From Anaerolineae bacterium (GTDB lineage Bacteria > Chloroflexota > Anaerolineae > Aggregatilineales > UBA2796), in contig JAHBVJ010000026.1 of assembly GCA_019637615.1 (NCBI GenBank), positions 1 to 64,000 on the forward strand: 64,000 nucleotides of DNA, written 5' to 3'. The translations under genes were made by a program, and so were the position numbers. Positions 49,616-58,228 of the stretch are shown piece by piece. The notes under the pieces are model-generated. The model was not told where the DNA came from, made no database searches, and saw nothing but the letters and a program-made list of their open reading frames with translations. Numbering within the stretch: the first letter of the stretch is position 1; every line of letters starts with the position of its first letter.

Positions 49616-50164
49616 TCACTTTTTCCACAGCGTGGCGTACTTTTTACGATATTTGGCGTCGGGTTCGGTCTCGATCAAGGCTAGGGCTGTCGCCCTGATG
49701 CTCTCGTCACTGGTGACATTGTAGACATTGCGCAAACTCTGGCAAATGTCGTAGCGGATCAGGGTAGTGTTCTTCTCCGCCGCACATTCCTCGAAGCGTT
49801 TGGCGAGACCACCCACCAATTTTTTCTGCTGTTCCTTGCCGACGATGCCGATTTTCCACAGCGCTTGCAGGCAGTGCCGTGCGGTGACGAAGCGTTCATC
49901 TTTAGTTACGACGAACAGCGCGTCGATGTCTTTGAGCATCCGCCTATCGGGATCGCTCTTGGCGAGGTTGCAGAGGAGTTGCGCGGCAATCGCGCGTTCA
50001 TGATTATCTTTGTGCTTTAAGGCCGCCAGCATGTCGCCCCACACCTCGTAAGCCCACGCGACGGGCTGATCAGTCATGTCTAACAGCGCGTGGAAGGCCG
50101 CATTTTGCAGCTCTTTATCGACAGCGTGGATATTTTGTAGAGCAGCTTGCGTGAGCGCATCCAT
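49616..50164 (-). CDS. HEAT-repeat-like helical protein
   Basis: A 182-aa all-helical protein built of repeated helix pairs (NAAFHALLDMTDQPVAWAYE, NHERAIAAQLLCNLAKSDPD, TARHCLQALWKIGIVGKEQQ, IRATALALIETE), resembling HEAT/ARM repeats as in DNA alkylation-repair or adaptor proteins. No catalytic motif is visible. ATG 50164 is chosen; an in-frame codon at 50182 would add six residues. It is upstream of DUF2277 in the minus-strand run. Confidence 0.7.
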   Translation of the reverse strand: MDALTQAALQNIHAVDKELQNAAFHALLDMTDQPVAWAYEVWGDMLAALKHKDNHERAIAAQLLCNLAKSDPDRRMLKDIDALFVVTKDERFVTARHCLQALWKIGIVGKEQQKKLVGGLAKRFEECAAEKNTTLIRYDICQSLRNVYNVTSDESIRATALALIETEPDAKYRKKYATLWKK

Positions 50165-50256
50165 GTGTGATTCCCGTTTCAACCCTTGAGCCAGAATCCG
50201 TCAAGTCTTGATGATGATATACCGACCTTGTGACAAGTAACGCCACAGATTGCCGC

Positions 50257-50809
50257 TCACTTGATAACACGATAGATCAAATCGACTCTGGGCGGGTTGA
50301 GGAAGGTCTTGATGAATTCGATCTCGATTTTTTCAGCCTCTAGGTGCTCGAAGAAGCGTAAGCCCGCGCCGAAAATCACGGGCATGATGCCGATATGCAG
50401 TTCATCCGCGAGACGCAGTTTCAAGAGCTGCTGCGCGACATCCGCGCCGCCCACGATGGTGACATCTTTATCGCCCGCTGCGGCTTTGGCTTGCCGGACG
50501 GCGCTTTCAACGCCATCGGTGACGAAATGCACCTTCAGATGATCGTTTTCGCCCTTGATCGGCGTTGTGGGCGAATGATGCGTGACGACGAAGATCGGAG
50601 TCTGGTATTCGTAGCCCGTCAAATCGCCGTTCGCCATATCGTAGGAATGCCGCCCCATCAGAGCTGCACCCGTCACACGGATCGATTCGCGCAGCACGTC
50701 GGTATCAGCCAGTTGGACGAGATCGGGGTAGAGCGCCGCGACGCTGCCATCGCGATCATGCATAAAGCCGTCCAACGGATAGGGTAGTGCCTAATAATAC
50801 TTTTCCCAT
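50257..50809 (-). pseudogene. Dihydrofolate-reductase-family (RibD C-terminal-like) gene with frameshift
   Basis: The main frame (50257-50775) encodes 172 residues of a RibD_C/YwjB-like reductase: ALMGRHSYDMANGD, DVTIVGGADVAQQLLKLRLA, DELHIGIMPVIFGAGLRFF. It starts abruptly at LDGFMHDRDGSVA, lacking the first beta strand and any good start codon. In another frame, ATG 50809 with AGGGGA upstream gives MGKVLLGTTLS, which joins to LDGFMHD if one base near 50776 is removed. A single-base insertion, in the genome or in the sequence, has broken the gene. Function if intact: NADPH-dependent reduction of an unknown pterin-like or other substrate. Confidence 0.75.
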
Positions 50810-51001
50810 GCAAATTTCCCCTTGGATTATGGAATTAGCACTTGGTTGTGTTTTAGGCGTATCACTTCCTCATGGCGTCGGCCGCATGAGAGTGGCCCTT
50901 GCCAACGAACAAAGTTTAGATGATTTCGAACAAAACGACAACTTGTTTATCTTAGCGGAGCGTTTGCTAACAAGGGCGTTCTGATAATCGAGCGTGGTGG
51001 C

Positions 51002-51037
51002 AAAAAAACAGTCGGAGGTTGAAACGCCTCCGACTGT
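51002..51037 (-). terminator. Intrinsic terminator of the PPC-domain gene
   Basis: On the minus strand, ACAGTCGGAGG and CCTCCGACTGT pair over 11 bp (51008-51018 with 51027-51037) and are followed by seven U. It is a classical Rho-independent terminator 30 bp after the stop codon. Confidence 0.85.
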
Positions 51038-51067
51038 AGGTTTACAACATATTGAAGATGTTGGTGG

Positions 51068-53200
51068 TTAGCGGCGTAGCGCCAGCGACATTTCGTAGGT
51101 GCCAGTGGTGCCGCCGAAGCCAGCGCCATAACGGGTAGCGATCACGGTATAGGTACCTGATACTTGCACTTCGTAATCGATGCGCGAATTGATGTCACGC
51201 CCCACGACGACATCATCATTCTGCGTTACGGGCTGCCCCGCGCCGTCTAACAGATACATGAACGGATCGAGCGTGCCGCGAATGGTGCGCAGCGACAGAC
51301 GAATCTGATCGCCCTTATTGGCATTGAACGTGTAGATTACGAACGGTGTCGTACCATCCAGCGTGCCAGTCACCGGGCGTCCATATTCAAGTAACTGCGC
51401 TGAGGTCAGTTTATCAGCCACCGAGCCGATGTCCAGCGCGAAGTCGCCGTAGAAGATGCCGCCTTCGGAAGCTGTCGCATCACCGTTATCCGCCACCGTA
51501 AAGGCGAAGACATAGTGCGCATGACGCACACCGAAATCGGGACGATTCTGCACGGTGGTCACTTCTTTGTTGTTGACCTTGAGACCGAGCGAGAAATTCG
51601 GTTGAATCTGATCGCTGCAATCGCTGGCGACCCAGACCTGCACTTCGTAGACGCCGGGATTGATGCGCGTACCGGGCCAGTAGGCATACGTCTGCGGCGT
51701 GTTGACAGTGTTCGTGCAGTTGAGGTTGCCCTGCTGCTCAAGAATGCCGCCATCCAGCGGACGCGGGTTATCGGCGTATAGGACGCGGCCTTGTGGATCG
51801 CGCACCAGCAAGCGCAGATCGGCGCGGGTATCCCAACGTAGCAGCATCTCGATGATGCCGTCGGGCAGACCGTCATTGTTTGCGTCCACCGTTGTGCCCG
51901 CTGCCGTGGTTGGCAGCGCGATGGCTGTCGCGCCGGGGACGGGCGTATTCACCACGTTGTTGACCGTGCCGCCACCGCGCGTGACTGTGAGCGTGTAGCT
52001 GCCTTCCGTGCCGCCGAGCTGCAAGCCGAAGCGCGTGGCGAGAACGACGTAATTGCCCGCCGCTGGCAGTTGGAAGTTCAGGATGGTCGAGTTGCGCGTG
52101 TTGGCGTTAGCGTCGTCGTTGGAAGCCACCGGAATACCCGTTGGGCCGATCAGGATCAGGAAGGTATCCAAGCTGCCGGATGAGGCGATCATATCGACGC
52201 TGACGACTTCGTTGGCTTCACCTTGGAAGCTCCACGCATCGACAGGATTGGTGTTGGTGATGGTGCTCACGCCCTGATTGTTGTTGAGCGTGCGCGGCGA
52301 GAGGATTTCATCACGATAGGCGATCAAGTTCAGGGCAGCTTCCAGCGGGTCGCCACCTTGCCCAACCGTGACATTGGTGGGGCTGGCGATCACGAAGCTG
52401 GTCACGTACTGTTGATCCGCGCGCAGCGTCGAGGTGATCGGCGCGAGGGCGGTACCATTGACGGTGATGGTCAGCGTGAAGGAACGCGGCGCGGCGGGCT
52501 GTGCGCACGCCTGATTGTAGTACACGATGACTTCGTAGCTGCCGCCGGGAACGTTGCCCGCGGGCCAAGAAATGGTTTCGTTGGGATTCTGCGAGGTCGT
52601 GTTGACGCACGAGCCGTTCACATCTTGCGCCAGTCTGCCGCCGCTTTGGACGGAAGGCGTGCGGAAGTTGACCGCGCCACCGCGTGGATCGCGCACTTCG
52701 AGGTTGAAGTCGTCGGAACTGGCCCATGCGAGGTTGACTTCGATGCCGCTGACTTCAACTGTGCTTGGTGCAGCGGCACTTGTGCCTGTCAGTGACAATT
52801 CGAAATTGCCTTCGCCGTCGCCACCACGCGCTACAGTGATATAGTGGGTGCCTGCGGTGGGGATGGTCACGTCCGCGAGCCGCGCTTCTTTGGCAGCGGT
52901 GTCGGTGGTTTGCGCCACGACCTGCCCGGTTGCATCGGTCAGCAGCAGCCCAAGCGTCAGATTATCGGCTTGGCTGGTTGCCACGATGGTCACTTTGTCG
53001 CCAACGGACGCATCGAACGAGTACACCTGCGCGAACTTTTCCGCGCTGAGGGTATCCGTCGCGCTGCCACCGTATTGCAGTTTACGCGGGTTGGTCTGCG
53101 CATACGCTAAATATTGCGATCCTGTAATCAAAATAACTACCGCAATGAGGGCTACCAGCAACCGCCGCCCACTGCGGGCAGGAAATAGCCTATCTACCAC
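51068..53200 (-). CDS. Large secreted protein with PPC-type domains
   Basis: A 710-aa exported protein. A signal peptide or anchor (LLVALIAVVILITGSQYLAY, about 14-33) is followed by four beta domains of the bacterial pre-peptidase C-terminal (PPC) type. Each ends with a strand like GTHYITVARGGDGEGNFELS, GNYVVLATRFGLQLGGTEGS or GTYTVIATRYGAGFGGTTGT (about 120, 400 and 690). Between them are two beta-sandwich segments with W-x-S/D-DFNLEVRDP-type motifs and a Cys pair. No catalytic domain is present. GTG 53200 has a strong AGGAGG site. Probably a surface or matrix protein. Confidence 0.8.
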   Translation of the reverse strand: MVDRLFPARSGRRLLVALIAVVILITGSQYLAYAQTNPRKLQYGGSATDTLSAEKFAQVYSFDASVGDKVTIVATSQADNLTLGLLLTDATGQVVAQTTDTAAKEARLADVTIPTAGTHYITVARGGDGEGNFELSLTGTSAAAPSTVEVSGIEVNLAWASSDDFNLEVRDPRGGAVNFRTPSVQSGGRLAQDVNGSCVNTTSQNPNETISWPAGNVPGGSYEVIVYYNQACAQPAAPRSFTLTITVNGTALAPITSTLRADQQYVTSFVIASPTNVTVGQGGDPLEAALNLIAYRDEILSPRTLNNNQGVSTITNTNPVDAWSFQGEANEVVSVDMIASSGSLDTFLILIGPTGIPVASNDDANANTRNSTILNFQLPAAGNYVVLATRFGLQLGGTEGSYTLTVTRGGGTVNNVVNTPVPGATAIALPTTAAGTTVDANNDGLPDGIIEMLLRWDTRADLRLLVRDPQGRVLYADNPRPLDGGILEQQGNLNCTNTVNTPQTYAYWPGTRINPGVYEVQVWVASDCSDQIQPNFSLGLKVNNKEVTTVQNRPDFGVRHAHYVFAFTVADNGDATASEGGIFYGDFALDIGSVADKLTSAQLLEYGRPVTGTLDGTTPFVIYTFNANKGDQIRLSLRTIRGTLDPFMYLLDGAGQPVTQNDDVVVGRDINSRIDYEVQVSGTYTVIATRYGAGFGGTTGTYEMSLALRR

Positions 53201-53507
53201 AGTATCCTCCTATAAATTGCGCTTGTGAACAGTATTTTCCACAACATTTTCTGCTTCACACGCGCACAATGTGTGGGGAGTTTAGCTTGGAAGCAGTGCC
53301 TTGCCAACCTGTGGAAAGCCTACTCACAACTAAGTAGGTAATGAGTTTAATATTGGTACAAGATGAGCGTACGGCGGAGGGCAATTTTTACGAAGATTTT
53401 ATTTGATTTAATTGTGAAAATTCGTACAATAATTAGTGAAATTTGTCACATACTGCTTGATGGGGTTCGTGGGGATGAGAGCAGCCCGTGACGAAGGAGA
53501 GAGAACC
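53201..53507. other. Divergent intergenic region of the PPC and NDH-2 genes
   Basis: These 307 AT-rich bp hold two inverted DnaA-box-like sites (TTTTCCACA at 53235-53243 and TGTGGAAAG at 53310-53318) and the NDH-2 promoter. No ORF or RNA gene is visible. Confidence 0.5.
53403..53430 (+). promoter_or_regulatory. Candidate promoter of the NDH-2 gene
   Basis: TTGATT (53403-53408) and TACAAT (53425-53430) are 16 bp apart in AT-rich DNA. The predicted start point is about 70 nt before ATG 53508. Confidence 0.45.
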
Positions 53508-54866
53508 ATGACGACGCAACCGCACCGTGTTGTGATCATTGGGGGCGGCTTTGGCGGGTTGACGGCAACGCAAACCCTGCGCAGAGCAGCCAACGTGCAA
53601 GTTACTCTGATCGATAAACGCAACTTCCACTTGTTCCAACCGCTGTTATATCAGGTCGCGACGGGCGCGCTGTCGCCAGCCAACATTGCCGCGCCTTTGC
53701 GCTCCATCGTGCGTAAGCAGAAGAATGCCCGCGTGCTGATGGCGGAAGTGACCGATATTGATCCGCAGGCGCAGCAGGTGATCCTGAGTGATGGCGCATC
53801 CGTACCGTACGATTCGCTGATCGTCGCGACGGGCGCACGTCACTTCTACTTCGGCAACGATCAATGGGAACGGAGCGCTCCGGGGCTAAAAACGGTGGAA
53901 GACGCCACCGAACTGCGGCGGCGCATCCTGTATGCTTTTGAAGCGGCGGAACGCGAGACTGATCCGGCGAAGGTGCGCGAATGGCTGACGTTCGTGGTCA
54001 TTGGCGCGGGGCCAACAGGCGTGGAGATGGCGGGCGCGGTAGGCGAGATCGCGCATCACACCTTGCGACACGACTTCCGGCACATCGACCCGACCAGCGC
54101 GCGCGTACTGCTGATCGAGCTAGGCGACCGCGTACTGCCGACGTTTGAACCTGACCTCTCCCAGAATGCCATGCAAACGCTGCAAAAGATGGGTGTCGAG
54201 GTCATGCTCAAGACCAGCGTAGTCGATGTGCAGCCGGATCACATCACCTATAAGCAGGGCGATCAATTCGTACAGCTCCCGACGCATAACACGATCTGGT
54301 CGGCGGGTGTGCAAGCGACGCCGCTCGGCAAGCTCGTCGCGGAAACCACCGGCGCAAGCACAGATCGGGCGGGGCGCGTGATCGTGGAGCCTGATTGGAG
54401 CGTCAAAGGTGCGCCGAATATCTACGTGATCGGTGACCTCGCCAATTATGCATATGAGGGTGGCAAACCGCTGCCCGGCGTGGCACAGGTGGCGATGCAA
54501 GGCGGCAAATTTGTCGCCTTGCAGATCATGCGCCAACTAAATGGCGAGGACACCACAGCGAACCAATTCCACTATCTCGATCTGGGTTCGATGGCGACCA
54601 TCGGACGTGCCGCCGCTATCGCGCAGATCGGCAAAGTGCATCTGACAGGCTTCATCGGGTGGCTGGCGTGGCTGTTCGTCCACCTAATGTACATCGTGGC
54701 CTTTGAGAATCGGCTGCTGATCATCTTGCAGTGGGCGTGGAACTACTTCACGCGCAACCGCGCTGCCCGCCTGATCACGGGCAAAACCCCACTGATGAAC
54801 GTGGACGAAACTGGCTATTTGGTCAGCATCCCAGAACCGAAGCATGTGGTGGAGGCGGAACGGTAA
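53508..54866 (+). CDS. Type II NADH:quinone oxidoreductase (NDH-2)
   Basis: A 452-aa flavoprotein of the NDH-2 family that transfers electrons from NADH to quinone without pumping protons. FAD motif HRVVIIGGGFGGLTATQTLR (about residues 6-25), the NAD motif FVVIGAGPTGVEMAGAVGEI (about 164-183), and the FAD-contacting VIGDLANY (about 309) are present. A C-terminal hydrophobic stretch (WLAWLFVHLMYIVAFENRLL) would attach it to the membrane. AAGGAGAG precedes ATG 53508; the longer in-frame version overlaps the promoter. Confidence 0.9.
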   Translation: MTTQPHRVVIIGGGFGGLTATQTLRRAANVQVTLIDKRNFHLFQPLLYQVATGALSPANIAAPLRSIVRKQKNARVLMAEVTDIDPQAQQVILSDGASVPYDSLIVATGARHFYFGNDQWERSAPGLKTVEDATELRRRILYAFEAAERETDPAKVREWLTFVVIGAGPTGVEMAGAVGEIAHHTLRHDFRHIDPTSARVLLIELGDRVLPTFEPDLSQNAMQTLQKMGVEVMLKTSVVDVQPDHITYKQGDQFVQLPTHNTIWSAGVQATPLGKLVAETTGASTDRAGRVIVEPDWSVKGAPNIYVIGDLANYAYEGGKPLPGVAQVAMQGGKFVALQIMRQLNGEDTTANQFHYLDLGSMATIGRAAAIAQIGKVHLTGFIGWLAWLFVHLMYIVAFENRLLIILQWAWNYFTRNRAARLITGKTPLMNVDETGYLVSIPEPKHVVEAER

Positions 54867-54886
54867 AAGTGGTGTGGGTTAAGAGT

Positions 54887-54918
54887 CCATCTGCGGATCA
54901 ACTGTGTTCCGCAGATGG
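54887..54918. terminator. Bidirectional hairpin after NDH-2
   Basis: CCATCTGCGGA (54887-54897) pairs with TCCGCAGATGG (54908-54918), 11 bp with a 10-nt loop, between convergent genes. No U-tract on either strand. Confidence 0.6.
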
Positions 54919-54928
54919 CGTCAGACGA

Positions 54929-55276
54929 TCAGTCGTTCATGCCCAGTACCTTGATGTCATCGCTGGAATGCGGGGGGTTGTAGCGCCCGATCAGGAACCA
55001 GAATGCAAAATTGAAAACTAACGCCCCGAAGGCCGCCCAATTGGTGGTGTTCCACGCGACGGCGGACATATTCTGCGCCGTAACGTAGCAGGCCGCTTTA
55101 ACCAGCGAATTGCACTCGTTCGAGATGCGATAGATGCCGTAAGCCCATACCACTGACCACACGAAAATTAGTACGCCGAACGAGACCGCGCGCCGTTTTT
55201 TTTCCGAGCGCTGCACTAACATGATCAAACTGCTGAAGATGATCGTCAGCAGTAACCAACCGCCAAGATTTACCAA
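54929..55276 (-). CDS. Small three-helix membrane protein
   Basis: A 115-aa protein with three hydrophobic helices (residues about 5-21, 32-50 and 78-97). It has a basic first loop (QRSEKKRR) and a loop with two Cys (NECNSLVKAACYV) that could form a disulfide on the outer side. No family recognised. It appears to start with TTG 55276. Convergent with NDH-2. Confidence 0.6.
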   Translation of the reverse strand: MVNLGGWLLLTIIFSSLIMLVQRSEKKRRAVSFGVLIFVWSVVWAYGIYRISNECNSLVKAACYVTAQNMSAVAWNTTNWAAFGALVFNFAFWFLIGRYNPPHSSDDIKVLGMND

Positions 55277-55470
55277 TGCTTATCCCCTTGCCACGCTGCC
55301 GCTTATATGCGCAACGACAACTATACCGCCTACGTAGGTGTGATTGTGCAAATTATAGCAAGCACGGCAACGGAATTAGTCAAGCGGTGTTATGTACGCT
55401 AAACTTTGGTTAACCTAATGTGAAGTGCTTGTAATGGTTTCGATAATTCTCGGTAAAAGGCGCGTATCTG

Positions 55471-56094
55471 ATGACCACCAATAATCCTCCCCAGTTCACC
55501 ACCCTTACGGATTTTCTGCGTTATCAGACGCGGGATTTCACCTCATGGATCGGTAAGCTCGGCGTAGCGTTGCATATCCATCCCGATTCCGTGACCGTGT
55601 TAGGGTTGATCTTCGTGATCGGCGCGGCGGTGTTGGCGGCTGCCGGACAGTTTTTCGCGGCGGGCGTGGTGCTGCTCATCTCGCTGCCGTTGGACGCGCT
55701 GGATGGGGCAATTGCCCGCGCGATGAATCGCAAAAGCCGCTTCGGGGCGCTGCTCGATTCGACGCTGGATCGGTATGCCGATGCCTTCATTTACATGGGC
55801 ATCGCCTATTATTTTTCGGCGATCGGGCAGACCAATCTGATGGCGCTCTCGATCTTCGCGTTGATCGGCGCATATGGGGTGAGCTACGTCCGTTCACGCG
55901 CCGAGGGGTTGGATATTGGCTCGATCAAGGATGGCCTGTTTGACCGCGTTGTGCGCAGCGTGATCATCATCGCCATGCTGCTGACGGGCTTGATCATCCC
56001 CGGTTTGATTGTGCTGGCAGTTGGGAACCACATCACCGCAATTCACCGCATCATCATCGTGTATCACGCCACCAAAGACGACGACAACAAGTGA
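55471..56094 (+). CDS. CDP-alcohol phosphatidyltransferase
   Basis: A 207-aa membrane enzyme of phospholipid synthesis. The family motif D-G-x2-A-R-x8-G-x3-D-x3-D is complete in DALDGAIARAMNRKSRFGAL followed by LDSTLDRYADA (about residues 70-101). About six membrane helices surround it. It would join a CDP-activated lipid to an alcohol such as glycerol phosphate or inositol phosphate; the precise product is not clear. It lies 19 bp before lgt, so the lipid and lipoprotein genes are likely one operon. Confidence 0.88.
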   Translation: MTTNNPPQFTTLTDFLRYQTRDFTSWIGKLGVALHIHPDSVTVLGLIFVIGAAVLAAAGQFFAAGVVLLISLPLDALDGAIARAMNRKSRFGALLDSTLDRYADAFIYMGIAYYFSAIGQTNLMALSIFALIGAYGVSYVRSRAEGLDIGSIKDGLFDRVVRSVIIIAMLLTGLIIPGLIVLAVGNHITAIHRIIIVYHATKDDDNK

Positions 56095-56113
56095 TCAATA
56101 CGATCATTGGGTA

Positions 56114-56962
56114 ATGTTTACTGACACTGGCTTCCGATTAGCTGGCTTCACCTTCGCGTGGTACAGCGTGCTAGTGATCGTCGGCGCTTGGGTAGCGGCA
56201 CTGCTTGCCGCTCATCTTGCCAAACGTGTGGGGCTTGAGCCTGAGCGTGTCTGGCAAGCATTGATCCCCGCCTCGATCCTCGGTTTGGTCGGGGCACGCT
56301 TGTGGTTCGTATGCTTCCCGCCGCAATCGGTCGTGGCAAATGGGCGCACTGCCGACTGGTTGCTGCGGAATTTCTTCGATCTTAATCAGGGCGCGATCAC
56401 AGTGTGGCTCGGCGGGCTGGGCATCCTCGGCGGAATGGCGGGCGGTGTGGTCGGATTATGGCTGTACACGCGCTTGACGAAACAACCCCTGCTGCCGTGG
56501 TTGGACATTGCTGCCGTGGTGTTCCCGCTGGCGCAAGCCATTGGACGGCTTGGCAACGGCATCAATCAGGAATTGTATGGCCCCGTCACGCAGTTGCCGT
56601 GGGGAATGCCCGTCACTATCGAAGCGCAGCGCGTCGCCCCTTACACCGATCTAACAGTGTATCCGCTGGCTACGACGCTGTTTCATCCCGTGTTTTTGTA
56701 TGAAAGTTTGCTGTGCGTTGCGATTTTCGTCGTGATGCTGTCGCTGTGGCTGCGACGACGATCAAGGCTCCGTGCTGGCGAATTGACGCTGATCTACTTG
56801 ACGCTTTATGGAGCGGGGCGTTTTCTGCTAGAATTCTGGCGCGTAAACGTATCCTTGATCGCGAATGTGAATATCTCGCAGGTGGTAAGTCTGGCGCTGG
56901 CAGTGGGCAGTTTGGTGCTGCTGATCGTACATTCACGCCAGCCCGTGCCGCAGAGCGCCTAA
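56114..56962 (+). CDS. lgt: Prolipoprotein diacylglyceryl transferase
   Basis: A 282-aa polytopic membrane enzyme that attaches diacylglycerol to the lipobox cysteine. Signatures are the GRLGNGINQELYGPVTQLPW segment (about residues 146-165) with the lipid-binding Arg/Asn, and HPVFLYESLLCVA (about 193-205). Seven hydrophobic helices are visible. ATG 56114 is chosen because upstream codons lack hydrophobic-helix context and overlap the preceding gene. lspA follows after 33 bp. Confidence 0.92.
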   Translation: MFTDTGFRLAGFTFAWYSVLVIVGAWVAALLAAHLAKRVGLEPERVWQALIPASILGLVGARLWFVCFPPQSVVANGRTADWLLRNFFDLNQGAITVWLGGLGILGGMAGGVVGLWLYTRLTKQPLLPWLDIAAVVFPLAQAIGRLGNGINQELYGPVTQLPWGMPVTIEAQRVAPYTDLTVYPLATTLFHPVFLYESLLCVAIFVVMLSLWLRRRSRLRAGELTLIYLTLYGAGRFLLEFWRVNVSLIANVNISQVVSLALAVGSLVLLIVHSRQPVPQSA

Positions 56963-56995
56963 CGCGACCAAGACCATCAGTAGAAACGAGCGATA

Positions 56996-57529
56996 TTGAC
57001 CGAGATACCCTCCGACCCGCTGGCTTCGTCGCCAACGACTTCCCAACCCCATGATTCTGCCCTGATCCGCTGGTTGATGCTGTTGATTCCGGCAGTGGCG
57101 ATCTTCACGCTCGATCAAGTTTCCAAGGCGTGGATGCTGAACAACTTGGTGATGGGACAGTCGATCAGACCCATTGAGTGGCTAGGCGACTTGCTCACCT
57201 TCACCCTGAGCGCGAATACCGGCGCGGCGTTCAGTATGCTGCCGCAGTTAGCCGATATTTTCTTGCTGATCGCGCTCGCTATGATCGTCGGGATCGTAGT
57301 CTTTTATCGGCGTATGCCAGCGGGCTACCGTCTTGACCGGATCGCGTTGGGATTGCTGCTTGGCGGCGTGTGTGGCAACGCGCTGGATCGTCTCCGTCAC
57401 GGGTTCGTGGTCGATTTCTTCCACATCACGATCCCGTCAGTGATCTCGAATGTGTCCAACTTCGCGGATCATGCGATTGTGGTCGGAATCATCGTGTTGT
57501 TCATCCTGCAATGGCGGCGCGACGAGTAA
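56996..57529 (+). CDS. lspA: Lipoprotein signal peptidase (signal peptidase II)
   Basis: A 177-aa membrane aspartic protease that removes the signal peptide after Lgt. Family motifs are FTLDQVSKAWMLNNL (about 37-51), NTGAAFSMLPQ (about 74-84), GGVCGNALDRLRHGFVVDFF (about 122-141) with catalytic Asp, and FNFAD-like VSNFADHAIVVG (about 152-163) with the second Asp. Four membrane helices are visible. The start seems to be TTG 56996. Lgt and LspA together indicate lipoprotein maturation. Confidence 0.93.
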   Translation: MTEIPSDPLASSPTTSQPHDSALIRWLMLLIPAVAIFTLDQVSKAWMLNNLVMGQSIRPIEWLGDLLTFTLSANTGAAFSMLPQLADIFLLIALAMIVGIVVFYRRMPAGYRLDRIALGLLLGGVCGNALDRLRHGFVVDFFHITIPSVISNVSNFADHAIVVGIIVLFILQWRRDE

Positions 57530-57569
57530 AAATGCATCTTGGGGCGTTCTAGAAATAATTCCATCTGCG

Positions 57570-57617
57570 TTGAAATTGCATGTCTCTCACATTACAATGT
57601 ATCTACTTTGTAGATAC
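57570..57617 (+). promoter_or_regulatory. mazEF promoter with overlapping operator palindrome
   Basis: TTGAAA (57570-57575), a 17-bp spacer and TACAAT (57593-57598) form a good sigma-70-type promoter. It is immediately followed by the perfect palindrome GTATCTA-CTTTG-TAGATAC (57599-57617). A repressor bound there would block the start site, as expected for antitoxin autoregulation. Confidence 0.7.
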
Positions 57618-57629
57618 AGGAGACTTAAC

Positions 57630-57872
57630 ATGAATACACATGTTCAGCGTTGGGGAAACAGTCTAGCGATACGTATTCCCAAAGCTTTCGCAGTTCAAGC
57701 TGGTCTAGAAGTTGACGATGAAATTGAGATCGTTGTACAGGAAGGTCAAATTATCTTGACGCCTGTGAAGACCAAAAGTTACTCTCTCGACGAATTACTA
57801 AAGAACATTACCCCTGAAAATCGGCATGACGAGTGGGACATGGATGTAAACGTTGGAAATGAGGCGTGGTGA
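57630..57872 (+). CDS. mazE: MazE-type antitoxin (AbrB/SpoVT fold)
   Basis: An 80-aa antitoxin. The N-terminal swapped-hairpin DNA-binding domain is VQRWGNSLAIRIPKAFAVQA, then GLEVDDEIEIVVQEGQIILTP (split; residues about 5-46). The acidic C-terminal tail (NRHDEWDMDVNVGNEAW) should wrap and neutralise the toxin. ACAGGAGAC precedes ATG 57630. Its stop overlaps the toxin start (TGATG). Confidence 0.93.
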   Translation: MNTHVQRWGNSLAIRIPKAFAVQAGLEVDDEIEIVVQEGQIILTPVKTKSYSLDELLKNITPENRHDEWDMDVNVGNEAW

Positions 57873-58210
57873 TGGCCTATATTCCTGACCGTGGTGACTT
57901 TGTTTGGCTGTCATTTAATCCGCAAGCTGGACATGAACAAGCTGGACGGCGACCTGCACTTACATTGTCGCCTTTACGCTATAACCAAGTCGCTGGATTA
58001 GCTTTGTTCTGCCCCATTACTAGCCAGATCAAGGGCTACCCGTTCGAGGTAGCAATCCCAACTGGACTACCAATATCTGGTGTTATACTTGCGGATCAGC
58101 TACGCAGTTTGGATTGGAATGCACGGCAACTCGCTTTTATCGCTCAATCACCGCCAAGTGTAATCAGCGAAGTGCTAGGAAAAATAGATGCTCTTCTCAA
58201 GGGCCAATAG
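57872..58210 (+). CDS. mazF: MazF-type endoribonuclease toxin
   Basis: A 112-aa toxin of the PemK/MazF family, a sequence-specific mRNA interferase. It has the starting YIPDRGDFVWLSFNPQAGHE, the catalytic-region GRRPALTLSPLRYNQ, and the strand LFCPITSQIKGYPFEVAI, with a final LADQLRSLDWNARQLAFI. ATG 57872 shares a base with the antitoxin stop, giving coupled translation. Confidence 0.93.
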   Translation: MAYIPDRGDFVWLSFNPQAGHEQAGRRPALTLSPLRYNQVAGLALFCPITSQIKGYPFEVAIPTGLPISGVILADQLRSLDWNARQLAFIAQSPPSVISEVLGKIDALLKGQ

Positions 58211-58228
58211 ACAATTGTTGGCTGAGCG

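Noticed and set aside
50787..50984. A 65-codon + strand ORF between the reductase and PPC genes
   Set aside because: It overlaps the restored 5' end of the frameshifted reductase gene on the opposite strand and shows no domain or ribosome site.
53230..53320. Two inverted DnaA-box-like sites, considered as an origin of replication
   Set aside because: Only two imperfect boxes, no dnaA, dnaN or parAB nearby, and AT-rich DNA is expected for a promoter region. I kept only the promoter call.
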